This document shows, piece by piece, positions 53,378 to 61,805 of a DNA stretch of 64,000 bases. The stretch is from NCBI GenBank assembly GCA_903915625.1, contig CAIWTN010000077.1:21093-85092 (forward strand), read 5' to 3'. Numbering within the stretch: position 1 is the stretch's first letter; every line of letters starts with the position of its first letter. The translations under genes and the position numbers were made by a program. This DNA is from an uncultured Pseudomonadota bacterium. Its GTDB lineage: Bacteria; Bdellovibrionota_B; Oligoflexia; Oligoflexales; CAIYRB01. Below the pieces are notes generated by a model, which did no database searches, was not told the origin of the DNA, and saw only the letters and a program-made list of their open reading frames with translations.

Positions 53378-53856
53378 CAGTGCTATTAATCGGTATGGGA
53401 AATGTTTTTCGTGGTGACGATGGAGCGGGTCCCATGTTCGCTCGTCGCTTGCTGTCACGATTTAATGCTGAAGAGCACGCTGATTTTGAATTTGAGGTTC
53501 GTGAATCCGATGGTTCATCATTTTCTTTAATAGATCTTTGGCGGGGTTGGGAGACAGTGATGGTGGTGGATGCCTTAATAGACGCATCAAGACCTCCTGG
53601 ACAGATTCTCTGCATCGACGGTTTGCGGGAGGATTTGCCATGGGACCCGTTGAGTGTATCGACGCATGCCTTTGGTCTAATTGAGGCCATAAAACTCTCT
53701 CGCGTGCTGGCGGTGCTTCCAAAGAAATTACAGGTGATAGCGATTGTGGCAGAGAGCTTCGCTATGGGCGATGGGCTTAGCCCATCCGTAGATCAAGCAA
53801 TCGACGTGCTGGTCCAGCAGTGGCCGAATCCGGTTTTTCAAACGGTTCAGCGATGA
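53374..53856 (+). CDS. Hydrogenase maturation protease (HycI/HyaD family)
   Basis: 160 residues. LLIGMGNVFRGDDGAGP carries the GNxxxxDDG signature; VVDALIDA and VSTHAFGL supply the Asp and His that read the bound nickel. It trims the C-terminus of the large subunit after Ni insertion. Starts on the ATGA overlap with the large-subunit gene, as expected for a dedicated endopeptidase. Confidence 0.92.
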   Translation: MTVLLIGMGNVFRGDDGAGPMFARRLLSRFNAEEHADFEFEVRESDGSSFSLIDLWRGWETVMVVDALIDASRPPGQILCIDGLREDLPWDPLSVSTHAFGLIEAIKLSRVLAVLPKKLQVIAIVAESFAMGDGLSPSVDQAIDVLVQQWPNPVFQTVQR

Positions 53857-53880
53857 AAATATCAAGGAGGGCGGGGAAGC

Positions 53881-54147
53881 ATGCATGAATCCTCAATTAT
53901 TCATAACTTAATTAATCAGATCAGAGCATTAGCTAATCAAGAAGGTGGTGGGCGCATCGTAGGCGTAAAGGTTCGATTTGGTGCCTTGTCAGGAATGTCT
54001 CCTGAGCATTTTCGCCGGCATTTTATTGCCGTAGCTGATCATAGCATTGGGTCAGATGTAGTGCTGCACATGGAATCATCTCAGGATATTTACGATCCTA
54101 ACGCAACGGCTATCGTTTTGGATGGAATTGAAATTGAGACGAATTGA
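53881..54147 (+). CDS. hypA: Short HypA lacking the zinc-ribbon
   Basis: 88 residues with a HypA N-terminus: MHESSIIHNLINQI keeps Met1-His2-Glu3, the nickel-binding end, and VKVRFGALSGMSPEHFRRHF and VLHMESSQD match the HypA core. The usual C-terminal zinc domain (two CxxC pairs, ~30 residues) is missing: the sequence passes directly to TAIVLDGIEIETN, which resembles the normal HypA tail. There is no Cys in the protein. Family role: delivers Ni to the hydrogenase large subunit, normally with HypB, which is absent from this operon. The ribosome site AGGAGGGCGG is strong. Confidence 0.8.
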   Translation: MHESSIIHNLINQIRALANQEGGGRIVGVKVRFGALSGMSPEHFRRHFIAVADHSIGSDVVLHMESSQDIYDPNATAIVLDGIEIETN

Positions 54148-54171
54148 TTATGAAACCAAGTTGAGTTAACT

Positions 54172-56478
54172 GTGCGCGTGCGATTTAAATTAACGGTAGA
54201 GGGTAGAGTTCAAGGTGTGGGATTTCGTCCCTATGTGGCAAAGCTCGCCTCTGAGTTAGGCCTCGGAGGGTCGGTATACAATTCCCGTCGCGGTGTTGTC
54301 ATTGAAATCGAAGGTTCTGAATTCGCGACCGTGACATTCATCGAGAGACTAAGAGCCATACCACTGCCTGCCATTATTAATTCTATTGGTAGTGAAACAC
54401 TGCCGAAAAAAGGATCATCTGCATTTAATATATTGCGTAGCGATGTCCGTGGCAGTGGATCAACGCTTATTCCAGTCGATTTAGCTCCCTGCAGTGAATG
54501 CTTAGGGGAGATGTTAGACCCTCGTAACCGGCGCTACCTGTATCCGTTCATCACCTGTGCTAAATGCGGACCTCGATTCAGCATATTACGGGAACTGCCT
54601 TTTGATCGTGCAAGGACGTCGATGGCTGCCTTTACGACTTGCCCGGACTGTGCAGGTGAGTATGCGGATCCGCAAAGTCGGCGCTTTCATGCCGAGACTA
54701 TTTCTTGCGGTAAGTGTGGCCCCCAAGTAAGACTGGAAAGTTCTCAGAAGGAGGTGTTGGCTACAGGTCTTAGTTCGATTCATCAAGCAGTGGAACACTT
54801 GAAGAAGGGCGCCGTCGTGGCGTTTAAAGGTATCGGCGGATACCAATTATTGGTAGATGCCTCAAATGATTCTGCGATAGATCGTCTTCGCATCAGCAAG
54901 CACAGGCCAGGTAAGCCATTAGCTGTATTGTTTCCCTCACTCGATTCGGTATCGCAGTATTGTGAGGTTAGCGAGGAAGAGGCCAAGGTTTTGTTATCGA
55001 TGCAGCGACCGATTGTACTGTTGGCAAAGCGCTTGGAAACAAACAGTGATTGCATCAGCCATCTAGTGGCTCCCTACTCGTCAGAGATGGGTGTGATGTT
55101 GGCAGCTTCGCCTTTGCATGGCCTGTTGCTCGCTGCGATGGACTGCCCGGTCGTCGCGACTAGTGGTAACAGGGATGGAGAGCCGATTTGCATAGATGAC
55201 ACCGCAGCATTTGGTCAGCTTAGTGGTATCGCGGATGTTTTTTTGACCCATGATCGAGAGATTGTGCATCGTTGCGATGATTCCATTGTGCGCATGATAG
55301 CAGATAAGCCACGGCTGCTTCGTGTCGGTCGAGGCTATGCGCCAATGTCCATAAAATACGAAATTTCACATACACAATCGGTGCTTGCGGTGGGCGGCCA
55401 AGAGAAGAATGCGTTCGCTTTGACGACTTCGGAACATATCGTCTTGAGTCAGCATATAGGCGATTTGGATAGGCCTGCTGCACGCGAAATGTTGATTAGT
55501 GAGTCGTCTGCTTTGGCAAAGCTTCTCGGTGTTGCACCATCGGTAGCAGCCGTTGATCTTCATCCTGACTATCAATCGGTGGTCGCGGTGAGGTCGCAAA
55601 TGCGTACGCTAGCAGTCCAGCATCATCATGCTCATGCCCTGGCTTGTATGTTCGAACATAATCTATCTGGTGCCGCGCTTGCAGTTGTCTGGGACGGGAC
55701 AGGCTATGGTAGCGATCAAACTGTTTGGGGTGGCGAGTTTCTACGTGTTGAGGGTATAAATTGCGCAAGAATTGGGCATTTCAGAGCTTTTCCACTGCCC
55801 GGTGGAGACGTCGCTATCCGTGAGCCACGTCGTTCGCTCCTCGGGCTGCTATTTGCCATGTACGGGAAATTAGCTGGCACGAATCCAAGTCTGGATGCTA
55901 CAAAATTTTCTCCTTTCGAATTGAGTCTCTTGATGGCTGCGATGGCTAGCAAGCTTAATGCACCGCTAACTTCAAGCATGGGTCGATTGTTTGATGCGAT
56001 GGCATCCATACTGAATTTGTGTCAGATCTCGCTTTATTCTGAACAAGCAGGCGTGGCGGTTGAGGCCTGCGCTAAATTGGCAGTTACTGGAAGGACATAT
56101 CATATTGCGCAAGAACATGCTGCCAATGGGCAATATGTGCTCGACTGGCAGCCAATGATTGAAGCGACATTGGCAGATGTCGACGCTTGTGTTTCAGTAG
56201 CCGCTATCGCCCTTGGATTTCATGAAGCTTTGGTAAATGCTGTGGTTACGCTGGCTAGATGTGTCGGTTTGCATCGGATCGTTCTATCGGGTGGGGTATT
56301 CCAAAACGCGCTGCTTACTTCGATGCTCGAAGCCAGACTTCGTAGCCACGGATTTAGTGTTTATAGTCAACAGTCAGTGCCGGCGGGAGATGGCGGGTTA
56401 GCTATCGGACAGGCATTTTATGCTCTGCTGTCGCAGGTCGCTGAGGAGGGAGAGTATGTGCCTTGCTGTTCCTGGTAA
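54172..56478 (+). CDS. hypF: Carbamoyltransferase HypF
   Basis: 768 residues from GTG 54172. Domains in order: acylphosphatase (VEGRVQGVGFRPYVAKLA, ~1-90); zinc fingers (CSECLGEM...CAKCGPRFS; CPDCAGEY...CGKCGP, ~105-185); YrdC-like (VVAFKGIGGYQLLVDA, KHRPGKPLAVLF, ~200-380); and Kae1-like carbamoyltransferase (HHHAHALACM, AVVWDGTGYG, VLSGGVFQN). It makes the CN ligands of the NiFe site from carbamoyl phosphate. Overlaps hypC by 23 bases. Confidence 0.97.
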   Translation: MRVRFKLTVEGRVQGVGFRPYVAKLASELGLGGSVYNSRRGVVIEIEGSEFATVTFIERLRAIPLPAIINSIGSETLPKKGSSAFNILRSDVRGSGSTLIPVDLAPCSECLGEMLDPRNRRYLYPFITCAKCGPRFSILRELPFDRARTSMAAFTTCPDCAGEYADPQSRRFHAETISCGKCGPQVRLESSQKEVLATGLSSIHQAVEHLKKGAVVAFKGIGGYQLLVDASNDSAIDRLRISKHRPGKPLAVLFPSLDSVSQYCEVSEEEAKVLLSMQRPIVLLAKRLETNSDCISHLVAPYSSEMGVMLAASPLHGLLLAAMDCPVVATSGNRDGEPICIDDTAAFGQLSGIADVFLTHDREIVHRCDDSIVRMIADKPRLLRVGRGYAPMSIKYEISHTQSVLAVGGQEKNAFALTTSEHIVLSQHIGDLDRPAAREMLISESSALAKLLGVAPSVAAVDLHPDYQSVVAVRSQMRTLAVQHHHAHALACMFEHNLSGAALAVVWDGTGYGSDQTVWGGEFLRVEGINCARIGHFRAFPLPGGDVAIREPRRSLLGLLFAMYGKLAGTNPSLDATKFSPFELSLLMAAMASKLNAPLTSSMGRLFDAMASILNLCQISLYSEQAGVAVEACAKLAVTGRTYHIAQEHAANGQYVLDWQPMIEATLADVDACVSVAAIALGFHEALVNAVVTLARCVGLHRIVLSGGVFQNALLTSMLEARLRSHGFSVYSQQSVPAGDGGLAIGQAFYALLSQVAEEGEYVPCCSW

Positions 56479-56749
56479 AGTCCTCGACCTGGATGGCTCT
56501 GAGCCACTTATGAAAACCGGACGTGTTGCTTTCGGTCCTGTGGTGAAAGTCGTGAACTTTGCCTACTTACCGGAAGCTGTTCCAGGGGATTATGTATTAG
56601 TCCATGTTGGCTTTGCGATGAATATTATCGATCGGTCGGCTGCTGAGAATACTGTGCGAAGAATTCTTTCATTAACTTCGGATTTGCCATGTGCAAGGGA
56701 GGCAACTCCAGACACATTGCGCGGATCGATTGTTTGGTCTGAAATATGA
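56456..56749 (+). CDS. hypC: Hydrogenase maturation chaperone HypC
   Basis: 97 residues from ATG 56456. It begins MCLAVPGKVLDLDG, whose Cys2 is essential for holding the Fe(CN)2CO unit with HypD. The frame extends upstream inside hypF but the M-C-L-A-V start is definitive and has GAGGAGGGAGAG before it. The core VNFAYLPEAVPGDYVLVHVGFAMNIID is standard. Its stop overlaps hypD (ATGA). Confidence 0.96.
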   Translation: MCLAVPGKVLDLDGSEPLMKTGRVAFGPVVKVVNFAYLPEAVPGDYVLVHVGFAMNIIDRSAAENTVRRILSLTSDLPCAREATPDTLRGSIVWSEI

Positions 56750-57903
56750 GATTTATCGATGATTTTCGAAATGAAGAGCTGGTCGCTACATTGGCGTTAG
56801 CCATTAAACATACCATGTCCAAGCCATGGCGAATCATGGAAGTATGCGGCGGCCAAACTCATACTATTGTTAAGCATGGTTTAGATCAACTCTTGCCCTA
56901 TGGTCTGGAACTAGTGCACGGACCTGGGTGCCCTGTTTGTGTGACGCCGGCCGAAAAAATTGACGCAGCTATCAAAGCGACGTCCGTACATGGGGCCATT
57001 TTGTGCACTTTCGGCGACATGATGCGCGTGCCAGGCAATACTCAGGATCTATTGACTGCTAAAGCGCATGGTGCAGATGTACGCACTATTTACTCACCAC
57101 TCGAAGCACTAAGCATTGCTCGAGATAATCCCAGTCGTGAGGTGGTCTTTTTTGCTGTGGGTTTTGAGACCACAGCCCCGGCAAATGCTATGACCGTGTA
57201 CAGGGCGAAGAGTGAGGGACTGAGAAATTTTTCGATTATTAGTGCACTAGTTTTAGTTCCGCCCATATTACGTACATTACTCGACACCGCCAGGTGCGAT
57301 CGAGTGGATGCAGGTTCTGACAACGGTGTGGATGGAGTTCTTGCTGCGGGCCATGTCTGTGCCGTTATGGGTCTAAGAGAGTACCATCGACTAGCGGAGT
57401 CATTGCGTTTGCCGATTGTGATCACGGGGTTTGAGCCAGTAGACATATTGCAAGGCATTTTCATGTGTGTGCAGCAGCTTGAAGCACACCAATATAGGGT
57501 AGAAAATCAATATTCCCGCGTGGTTTCAGCGCATGGTAATACTATTGCGCAGCGCATCGTTGCGGAAGTTTTTGCAGCCACGGAGGCCGGGTGGCGCGAT
57601 TTGGGTCGGGTAGCAGCAAGTGGTCTTAGTTTGCGTGATGGGTATCTCGATTACGATGCAGAACTAAAGCTTCAACTCACTGCAGACTCGCTTTGGTCCA
57701 GTCATCAGCGCGGACTCTGCCGAGCCAGCGCTGTGTTGACAGGCCATATTAAGCCTCCGCAGTGTTCGGCCTTCGCTAAAGAGTGCACACCAATGCGCCC
57801 GCTCGGTGCGCCAATGGTCTCGAGCGAAGGGGCGTGCGCTGCTTATTTTAATTACCGTGGAGGACAGGTCGATGGCGCCAGTCAGCTCTCAGATTTGTCC
57901 TAG
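56746..57903 (+). CDS. hypD: Hydrogenase maturation protein HypD
   Basis: 385 residues. Signature motifs MEVCGGQTHTI, HGPGCPVCVTP, TFGDMMRVPG, FAVGFETTAPANA and the C-terminal 4Fe-4S region (GLCRASAVLTGHIKPPQCSAF, CTPMRPLGAPMVSSEGACAAYF, given in part). It assembles the Fe(CN)2CO group with HypC and HypE. Its 3' end overlaps the hypE start by 32 bases. Confidence 0.96.
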   Translation: MRFIDDFRNEELVATLALAIKHTMSKPWRIMEVCGGQTHTIVKHGLDQLLPYGLELVHGPGCPVCVTPAEKIDAAIKATSVHGAILCTFGDMMRVPGNTQDLLTAKAHGADVRTIYSPLEALSIARDNPSREVVFFAVGFETTAPANAMTVYRAKSEGLRNFSIISALVLVPPILRTLLDTARCDRVDAGSDNGVDGVLAAGHVCAVMGLREYHRLAESLRLPIVITGFEPVDILQGIFMCVQQLEAHQYRVENQYSRVVSAHGNTIAQRIVAEVFAATEAGWRDLGRVAASGLSLRDGYLDYDAELKLQLTADSLWSSHQRGLCRASAVLTGHIKPPQCSAFAKECTPMRPLGAPMVSSEGACAAYFNYRGGQVDGASQLSDLS

Positions 57904-58924
57904 ACCGGTGGGTTCTTCATCCGTCATTCAAATGGCGCACGGTAGCGGTGGGCGCTCTATGCATGAATTACTCGCTCGTTTGTTGCCACTGCTGCCTGGA
58001 ACGGTGCACCAAAATGTGCGGCATGATGGTGCTATTATTCCTGTCGGGATGTGGCAAAATCTGGCGTTTACCACCGATTCTTATGTCGTGCGACCGCTAT
58101 TTTTTCCAGGTGGAGATATTGGCAAGATCGCTGTGAACGGCACTGTCAATGATTTAGCAATGTGTGGCGCTCAGGCAAAGGCACTGTCTTGTTCCCTGAT
58201 CATAGAAGAGGGGTTTTGTGTAGCAACTCTGGAACGCGTGATGGCTTCTATGGCAGAAGCGGCACGAGTAGCTGGTGTTGAGATTGTTACCGGTGATACC
58301 AAAGTGATAGATGGTGGGTCTGGGGGGAATTTATTTATTAACACTGCAGGTATTGGTGCAGTGAGTCCTGGAATTGCCATCAATCCGAGCCGTATCGTAT
58401 CAGGTGATGCGATTATCATCAGTGGTGATATTGGTCGCCATGCAGTGGCGGTGATGAGTGCGCGTAGTGACCTGACTTTTACTCCCCCTATTGAGAGCGA
58501 TTCGATGCCTTTAACCGCTCTAGTCCAAGCACTAATTGAGGCACAAATACCGATTCACTGTTTGCGTGACGCTACGCGGGGCGGTTTGGCCTCGACCCTA
58601 GTGGAACTGGCGGAAAGCTCCGGTTGTGGCATGGCCGTTGTAGAGAAGGAGATTCCTGTAAGCACGCAGGTGCGTGGCGTCTGTGAAATCCTAGGCCTTG
58701 ATCCGGTGTATTTGGCTAACGAGGGGTGTCTAGTGGCCATTGTTGCTGCGGATTTCGCCCAGAGCGCTCTTAAGGTGATGCGCACGGTGGCTTCAGGGGA
58801 GCGAGCGCAACTTATCGGGGTGGTCACGTCAGACCATCCCGGGATGGTGATGATGTCGGGCCAATATGGCACCAAGCGTACTGTGCCGATGTTAAGCGGG
58901 GACCAGTTGCCCCGGATTTGTTGA
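57872..58924 (+). CDS. hypE: Carbamoyl dehydratase HypE
   Basis: 350 residues from ATG 57872 (GGAGG nine bases before). It belongs to the PurM/AIR-synthase fold: MAHGSGGRSMHELL, FTTDSYVVRPLFFPGGDIG, NGTVNDLAMCGA and DATRGGLASTLVEL. It ends in the obligatory tail PRIC, whose Cys receives the carbamoyl group from HypF and is dehydrated to thiocyanate. Last gene of the apparent operon. No clear terminator follows; only a short GAAAGCTTTC palindrome spans the stop. Confidence 0.96.
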   Translation: MAPVSSQICPRPVGSSSVIQMAHGSGGRSMHELLARLLPLLPGTVHQNVRHDGAIIPVGMWQNLAFTTDSYVVRPLFFPGGDIGKIAVNGTVNDLAMCGAQAKALSCSLIIEEGFCVATLERVMASMAEAARVAGVEIVTGDTKVIDGGSGGNLFINTAGIGAVSPGIAINPSRIVSGDAIIISGDIGRHAVAVMSARSDLTFTPPIESDSMPLTALVQALIEAQIPIHCLRDATRGGLASTLVELAESSGCGMAVVEKEIPVSTQVRGVCEILGLDPVYLANEGCLVAIVAADFAQSALKVMRTVASGERAQLIGVVTSDHPGMVMMSGQYGTKRTVPMLSGDQLPRIC

Positions 58925-59102
58925 AAGCTTTCCTCCGCATGTCGCGAACGCATTCCCGCCGATTGTGTAAGCATTCAATTTATCTCAATTTATAACACAA
59001 AATCAGATTCCCCTAAAGTTTTGTATGGAAAATGCCGATAACGCTGCTGTTCGTGTTGCAGTTCCAAATGCCTAAATACACACTGACGGCGGAAGGTGGC
59101 TT

Positions 59103-60482
59103 ATGTTTAGAGGACAACTGATCACTTATTCCTTGATTAGCTCTCTTACTACTTTGGCAGTGAGCGGGTGCAAGGATAGTTCGAAGTCTAAAATAAACGA
59201 AGCGTCATCCGGTGAAGTTGGCGCTGACGCAGGTAACACTCCTGGCTCGCAACCGGCCCGGGGTAAAAGTACCCTCGATCTCAAAATAAAAAGTCAGGAT
59301 TACTTCAATCCCAATGGTCAGTCTTTTGTATGGACAGATACCATGACCGATCAGGTGGTCAGCAGTCTGCCGACTACTTGCGATGGAGACAGATCATGGC
59401 CAGGTTGGTCTGAAACTGTTGCGATTGCGATCACTGGTGACTGTAAAGTGGTAGCTAAGACAGCAGCTCAAAAAGAGATCGCTGAGCTGGGTACCATGCT
59501 GGCCGCTCAGGGCACAAACCTTCTAGACGTTGTGCGGACCGATGCAGGCTCGAAGGAGTTAACTCGAGTTGAGTCTGCCACCCCGAAAGTTGATCTTGGC
59601 GCTATCGTCGAGCGGCAGAAGGCTAACTCCGAGAAAAATCTGGGCCAAATGAGTGCAGATTCCGGAGTTGGCTTTAAGGCGGAAGATGGCTGGGTAGGTG
59701 GTGCAAGAAATTATAACATCGGGAGCGATCAGTTTTCAGCCTCGGCGAGTGGCTCTTTGTTCTTTAATACTAAGCAGGGTCTTGGTCTGCATAGTTTCGC
59801 AGATGTAAACGGAAGAGCATTTGGTGCGCAACGCTCCTTGCTCTTTGCAAAAATTGATGCGCAAGCTCTCGCGATGGGTAAACAAGCGAGTATAGACTTG
59901 GGGGTACAAATTTTTGGTCAAGATGCGTTCGCTTTTGCCGAAATTCAACCAGCCCTACTTAGCGATAGTAAAAATCTTTTAAGCGTCAACCATACTCTAC
60001 CAGGTAGCTTAAATTTTGCCGTTGGGCCCGTGCCTTTTAATGTGTCATGGGCATTTCGCCTTTCAGGTTCGGTGCCAGCAAATTATAAATTGACGGCAAC
60101 AGCGGCAAGTGGCGGCATCAGCCCAAATGTCGCGGCTACCGTTAGTTTAGAGGGTGGACCTGATATAAAAGTCGCTAAAGCGGGAGTAGACGGGTCTTTT
60201 ACTCTCGTCGATGCGGGAATGAGTGGTGATGCCATAGTAGGTCTTTCCACTACTACTGAAGGGAAGCCTGCAATTTGCTACAACGGCAATGTCAACATTG
60301 ACATGCGGCAACTACTCGGAGGTAGCTTGTCGGCATACGCTCAAATTGGTCGGCCCAACGAAAAAGTTAAACAAATGCCTCTTGGATGGCGTGGCGATAT
60401 GAAATTTGTTGACTGGAAGGGTATGAACTATTTTATGCCTATCCTGGTCACCGGAGAAAAGTGTATCAGCGCCCAAGGCTGA
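59103..60482 (+). CDS. Orphan lipoprotein
   Basis: 459 residues with signal and lipobox (TTLAVSGC). The mature part has an Ala/Gly/Ser-rich spacer, then an extended beta-rich domain (repeated polar-hydrophobic alternation such as SASASGSLFFNTKQGLGLHSF and GSLNFAVGPVPFNVSW). No catalytic motif or family recognised. It starts 179 bases after hypE without a sigma-54 site, so I regard it as a separate unit. Confidence 0.7.
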   Translation: MFRGQLITYSLISSLTTLAVSGCKDSSKSKINEASSGEVGADAGNTPGSQPARGKSTLDLKIKSQDYFNPNGQSFVWTDTMTDQVVSSLPTTCDGDRSWPGWSETVAIAITGDCKVVAKTAAQKEIAELGTMLAAQGTNLLDVVRTDAGSKELTRVESATPKVDLGAIVERQKANSEKNLGQMSADSGVGFKAEDGWVGGARNYNIGSDQFSASASGSLFFNTKQGLGLHSFADVNGRAFGAQRSLLFAKIDAQALAMGKQASIDLGVQIFGQDAFAFAEIQPALLSDSKNLLSVNHTLPGSLNFAVGPVPFNVSWAFRLSGSVPANYKLTATAASGGISPNVAATVSLEGGPDIKVAKAGVDGSFTLVDAGMSGDAIVGLSTTTEGKPAICYNGNVNIDMRQLLGGSLSAYAQIGRPNEKVKQMPLGWRGDMKFVDWKGMNYFMPILVTGEKCISAQG

Positions 60483-60555
60483 CATATAATACTTAACGAT
60501 ATGAGTTAGCGATGCTGCCTGAATGTCAGGCGCTGGGTGGAGCGGCATAAGTTTG

Positions 60556-61197
60556 ATGGATCTAGAAGGTACGATCAGAGCAAATACTGTTATCGTTACT
60601 CCTACAGTACTGCCAGAGTTAAAATTAAGGCTCGTCACCTTTGAGCAGGATTGGTGGCGGGCAGATCCAAAAGATCTAGAGGCGATTGGTATCGTTGATC
60701 CTTACTGGGCTTTCTGTTGGCCAGGGGGCTTGGCATTGGCACGGTATCTGCTTGATTTTCCAGAATCCGTACGTGGTAAGCGGATCTTTGATTTAGGCAG
60801 TGGGTGCGGCGTTGTGGCGCTGGCGGCGGTGAAGGCAGGTGCGGTAGACGCGGTTGCTTGCGACATCGACTCGTTAGCCCTCTGGGCGTGTGCTGAGAAT
60901 GCGATGCTAAATGGATGTGAGTTGAGCCTAGAGAGTCGGGATTTAATCGGCCAGCCTTTAACTGGGATCGATTGTGTTCTGATCGGGGATGTCACGTATT
61001 CCCCTGAACTAGTCGGCCGAATAATACCTTGGTTAGAGGGACTTAGCGCCGATGGTGTGACTGTCTTGATGGCTGACCCACAGCGTGGTTTTTTGCCTCC
61101 CGATTTAACGCCCCATGCCATTGTGCGTGTGCCGCCAGATCTCGGCGATATGCCGGCTGTTGCAAGCGTCGCGGTGCCCATTTACCAACTTCGCTAA
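60556..61197 (+). CDS. Protein-type methyltransferase (ETFBKMT / PrmA-like)
   Basis: About 213 residues from ATG 60556 (a start at 60523 is also possible). PYWAFCWPGGLALARYLL, KRIFDLGSGCGVVALAAVKAG and AVACDIDSLALWACAENA are the signature of the family that includes electron-transfer-flavoprotein beta-subunit lysine methyltransferase and nicotinamide N-methyltransferase-like proteins. LIGDVTYSPELVGRI follows, where PrmA-type proteins have a D/N-P-P-Y-like motif. Substrate likely a protein lysine, not certain. Confidence 0.75.
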   Translation: MDLEGTIRANTVIVTPTVLPELKLRLVTFEQDWWRADPKDLEAIGIVDPYWAFCWPGGLALARYLLDFPESVRGKRIFDLGSGCGVVALAAVKAGAVDAVACDIDSLALWACAENAMLNGCELSLESRDLIGQPLTGIDCVLIGDVTYSPELVGRIIPWLEGLSADGVTVLMADPQRGFLPPDLTPHAIVRVPPDLGDMPAVASVAVPIYQLR

Positions 61198-61248
61198 TCC
61201 CCGCGGAGAATTGTGGGTGTGCACGGCTTTAGTGGTCGCGCCGGAACT

Positions 61249-61264
61249 TGGACCGTGATTTGCA
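61249..61264 (+). promoter_or_regulatory. Sigma-54 promoter for the cytochrome c'-like gene
   Basis: TGGACCG-TGAT-TTGCA, with GG 61250-61251 and GC 61262-61263. Start near 61275, about 50 bases before ATG 61326. It matches the pattern of the seven promoters in the dormancy island. Confidence 0.7.
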
Positions 61265-61325
61265 TTTTCGCAATTAGCTGGGCTAATTCACGCAAGTTGC
61301 AGTCCTAATAGGCACGGGGTGGCTC

Positions 61326-61751
61326 ATGAAGTTCAGAAATTTGATAGTTGCAGGTGTTGCTTGGATGTCTTTCATTAATCATTTCAGTCTTGCCGCCTCT
61401 GCAACTGCTCCAGCAGCAAATGCCGTGACTTATGATCAAGGAGCCATGCAAGCTCGGATGCGACAAAAATTCAACGATATGCAAAGTGTGCATGAGGGTA
61501 TGTTGCTTGGTGACTGGATCACGATGGAAAAGGCGTTAATAGATTTGCTTGAGCTCGCCAAATCCTCGACGTGGGCAAATATTCGCACAGGCGGCTACCA
61601 TAGAGCAAGCGGCCGCTTCTACGAGGCAGCAGAAGATCTTTTAGATGCGGTTAAGAGAAAAGACGGCAATGCGGCTACACTACCGTACCTGAGATTGACT
61701 ACTTCATGTCTGGAGTGTCACCAGCAAGTGCGGACTAAGATAGGGCGCTGA
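61326..61751 (+). CDS. Periplasmic cytochrome c (class II, c'-like)
   Basis: 141 residues with a signal peptide (IVAGVAWMSFINHFSLAAS) and a single heme-attachment motif CLECH near the C-terminus (TTSCLECHQQVRTKIGR), the placement typical of four-helix class II cytochromes such as cytochrome c'. The body (MRQKFNDMQSVHEGMLLGD; KALIDLLELAKSS; EAAEDLLDAVKRKDGNAATL) is helical. Periplasmic; class II proteins bind NO/CO or move electrons. It has its own sigma-54 promoter and so may be regulated with the hydrogenase island. Confidence 0.85.
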   Translation: MKFRNLIVAGVAWMSFINHFSLAASATAPAANAVTYDQGAMQARMRQKFNDMQSVHEGMLLGDWITMEKALIDLLELAKSSTWANIRTGGYHRASGRFYEAAEDLLDAVKRKDGNAATLPYLRLTTSCLECHQQVRTKIGR

Positions 61752-61805
61752 TCGCCCATATCTTTTGTACTTGCTGCACAGTGATGACAGAGTCCGTTAT
61801 TGAAA

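Noticed and set aside
53250..53722. Minus-strand ORFs over the hydrogenase maturation protease
   Set aside because: The protease motifs GNxxxxDDG and the ATGA coupling prove the plus-strand frame.
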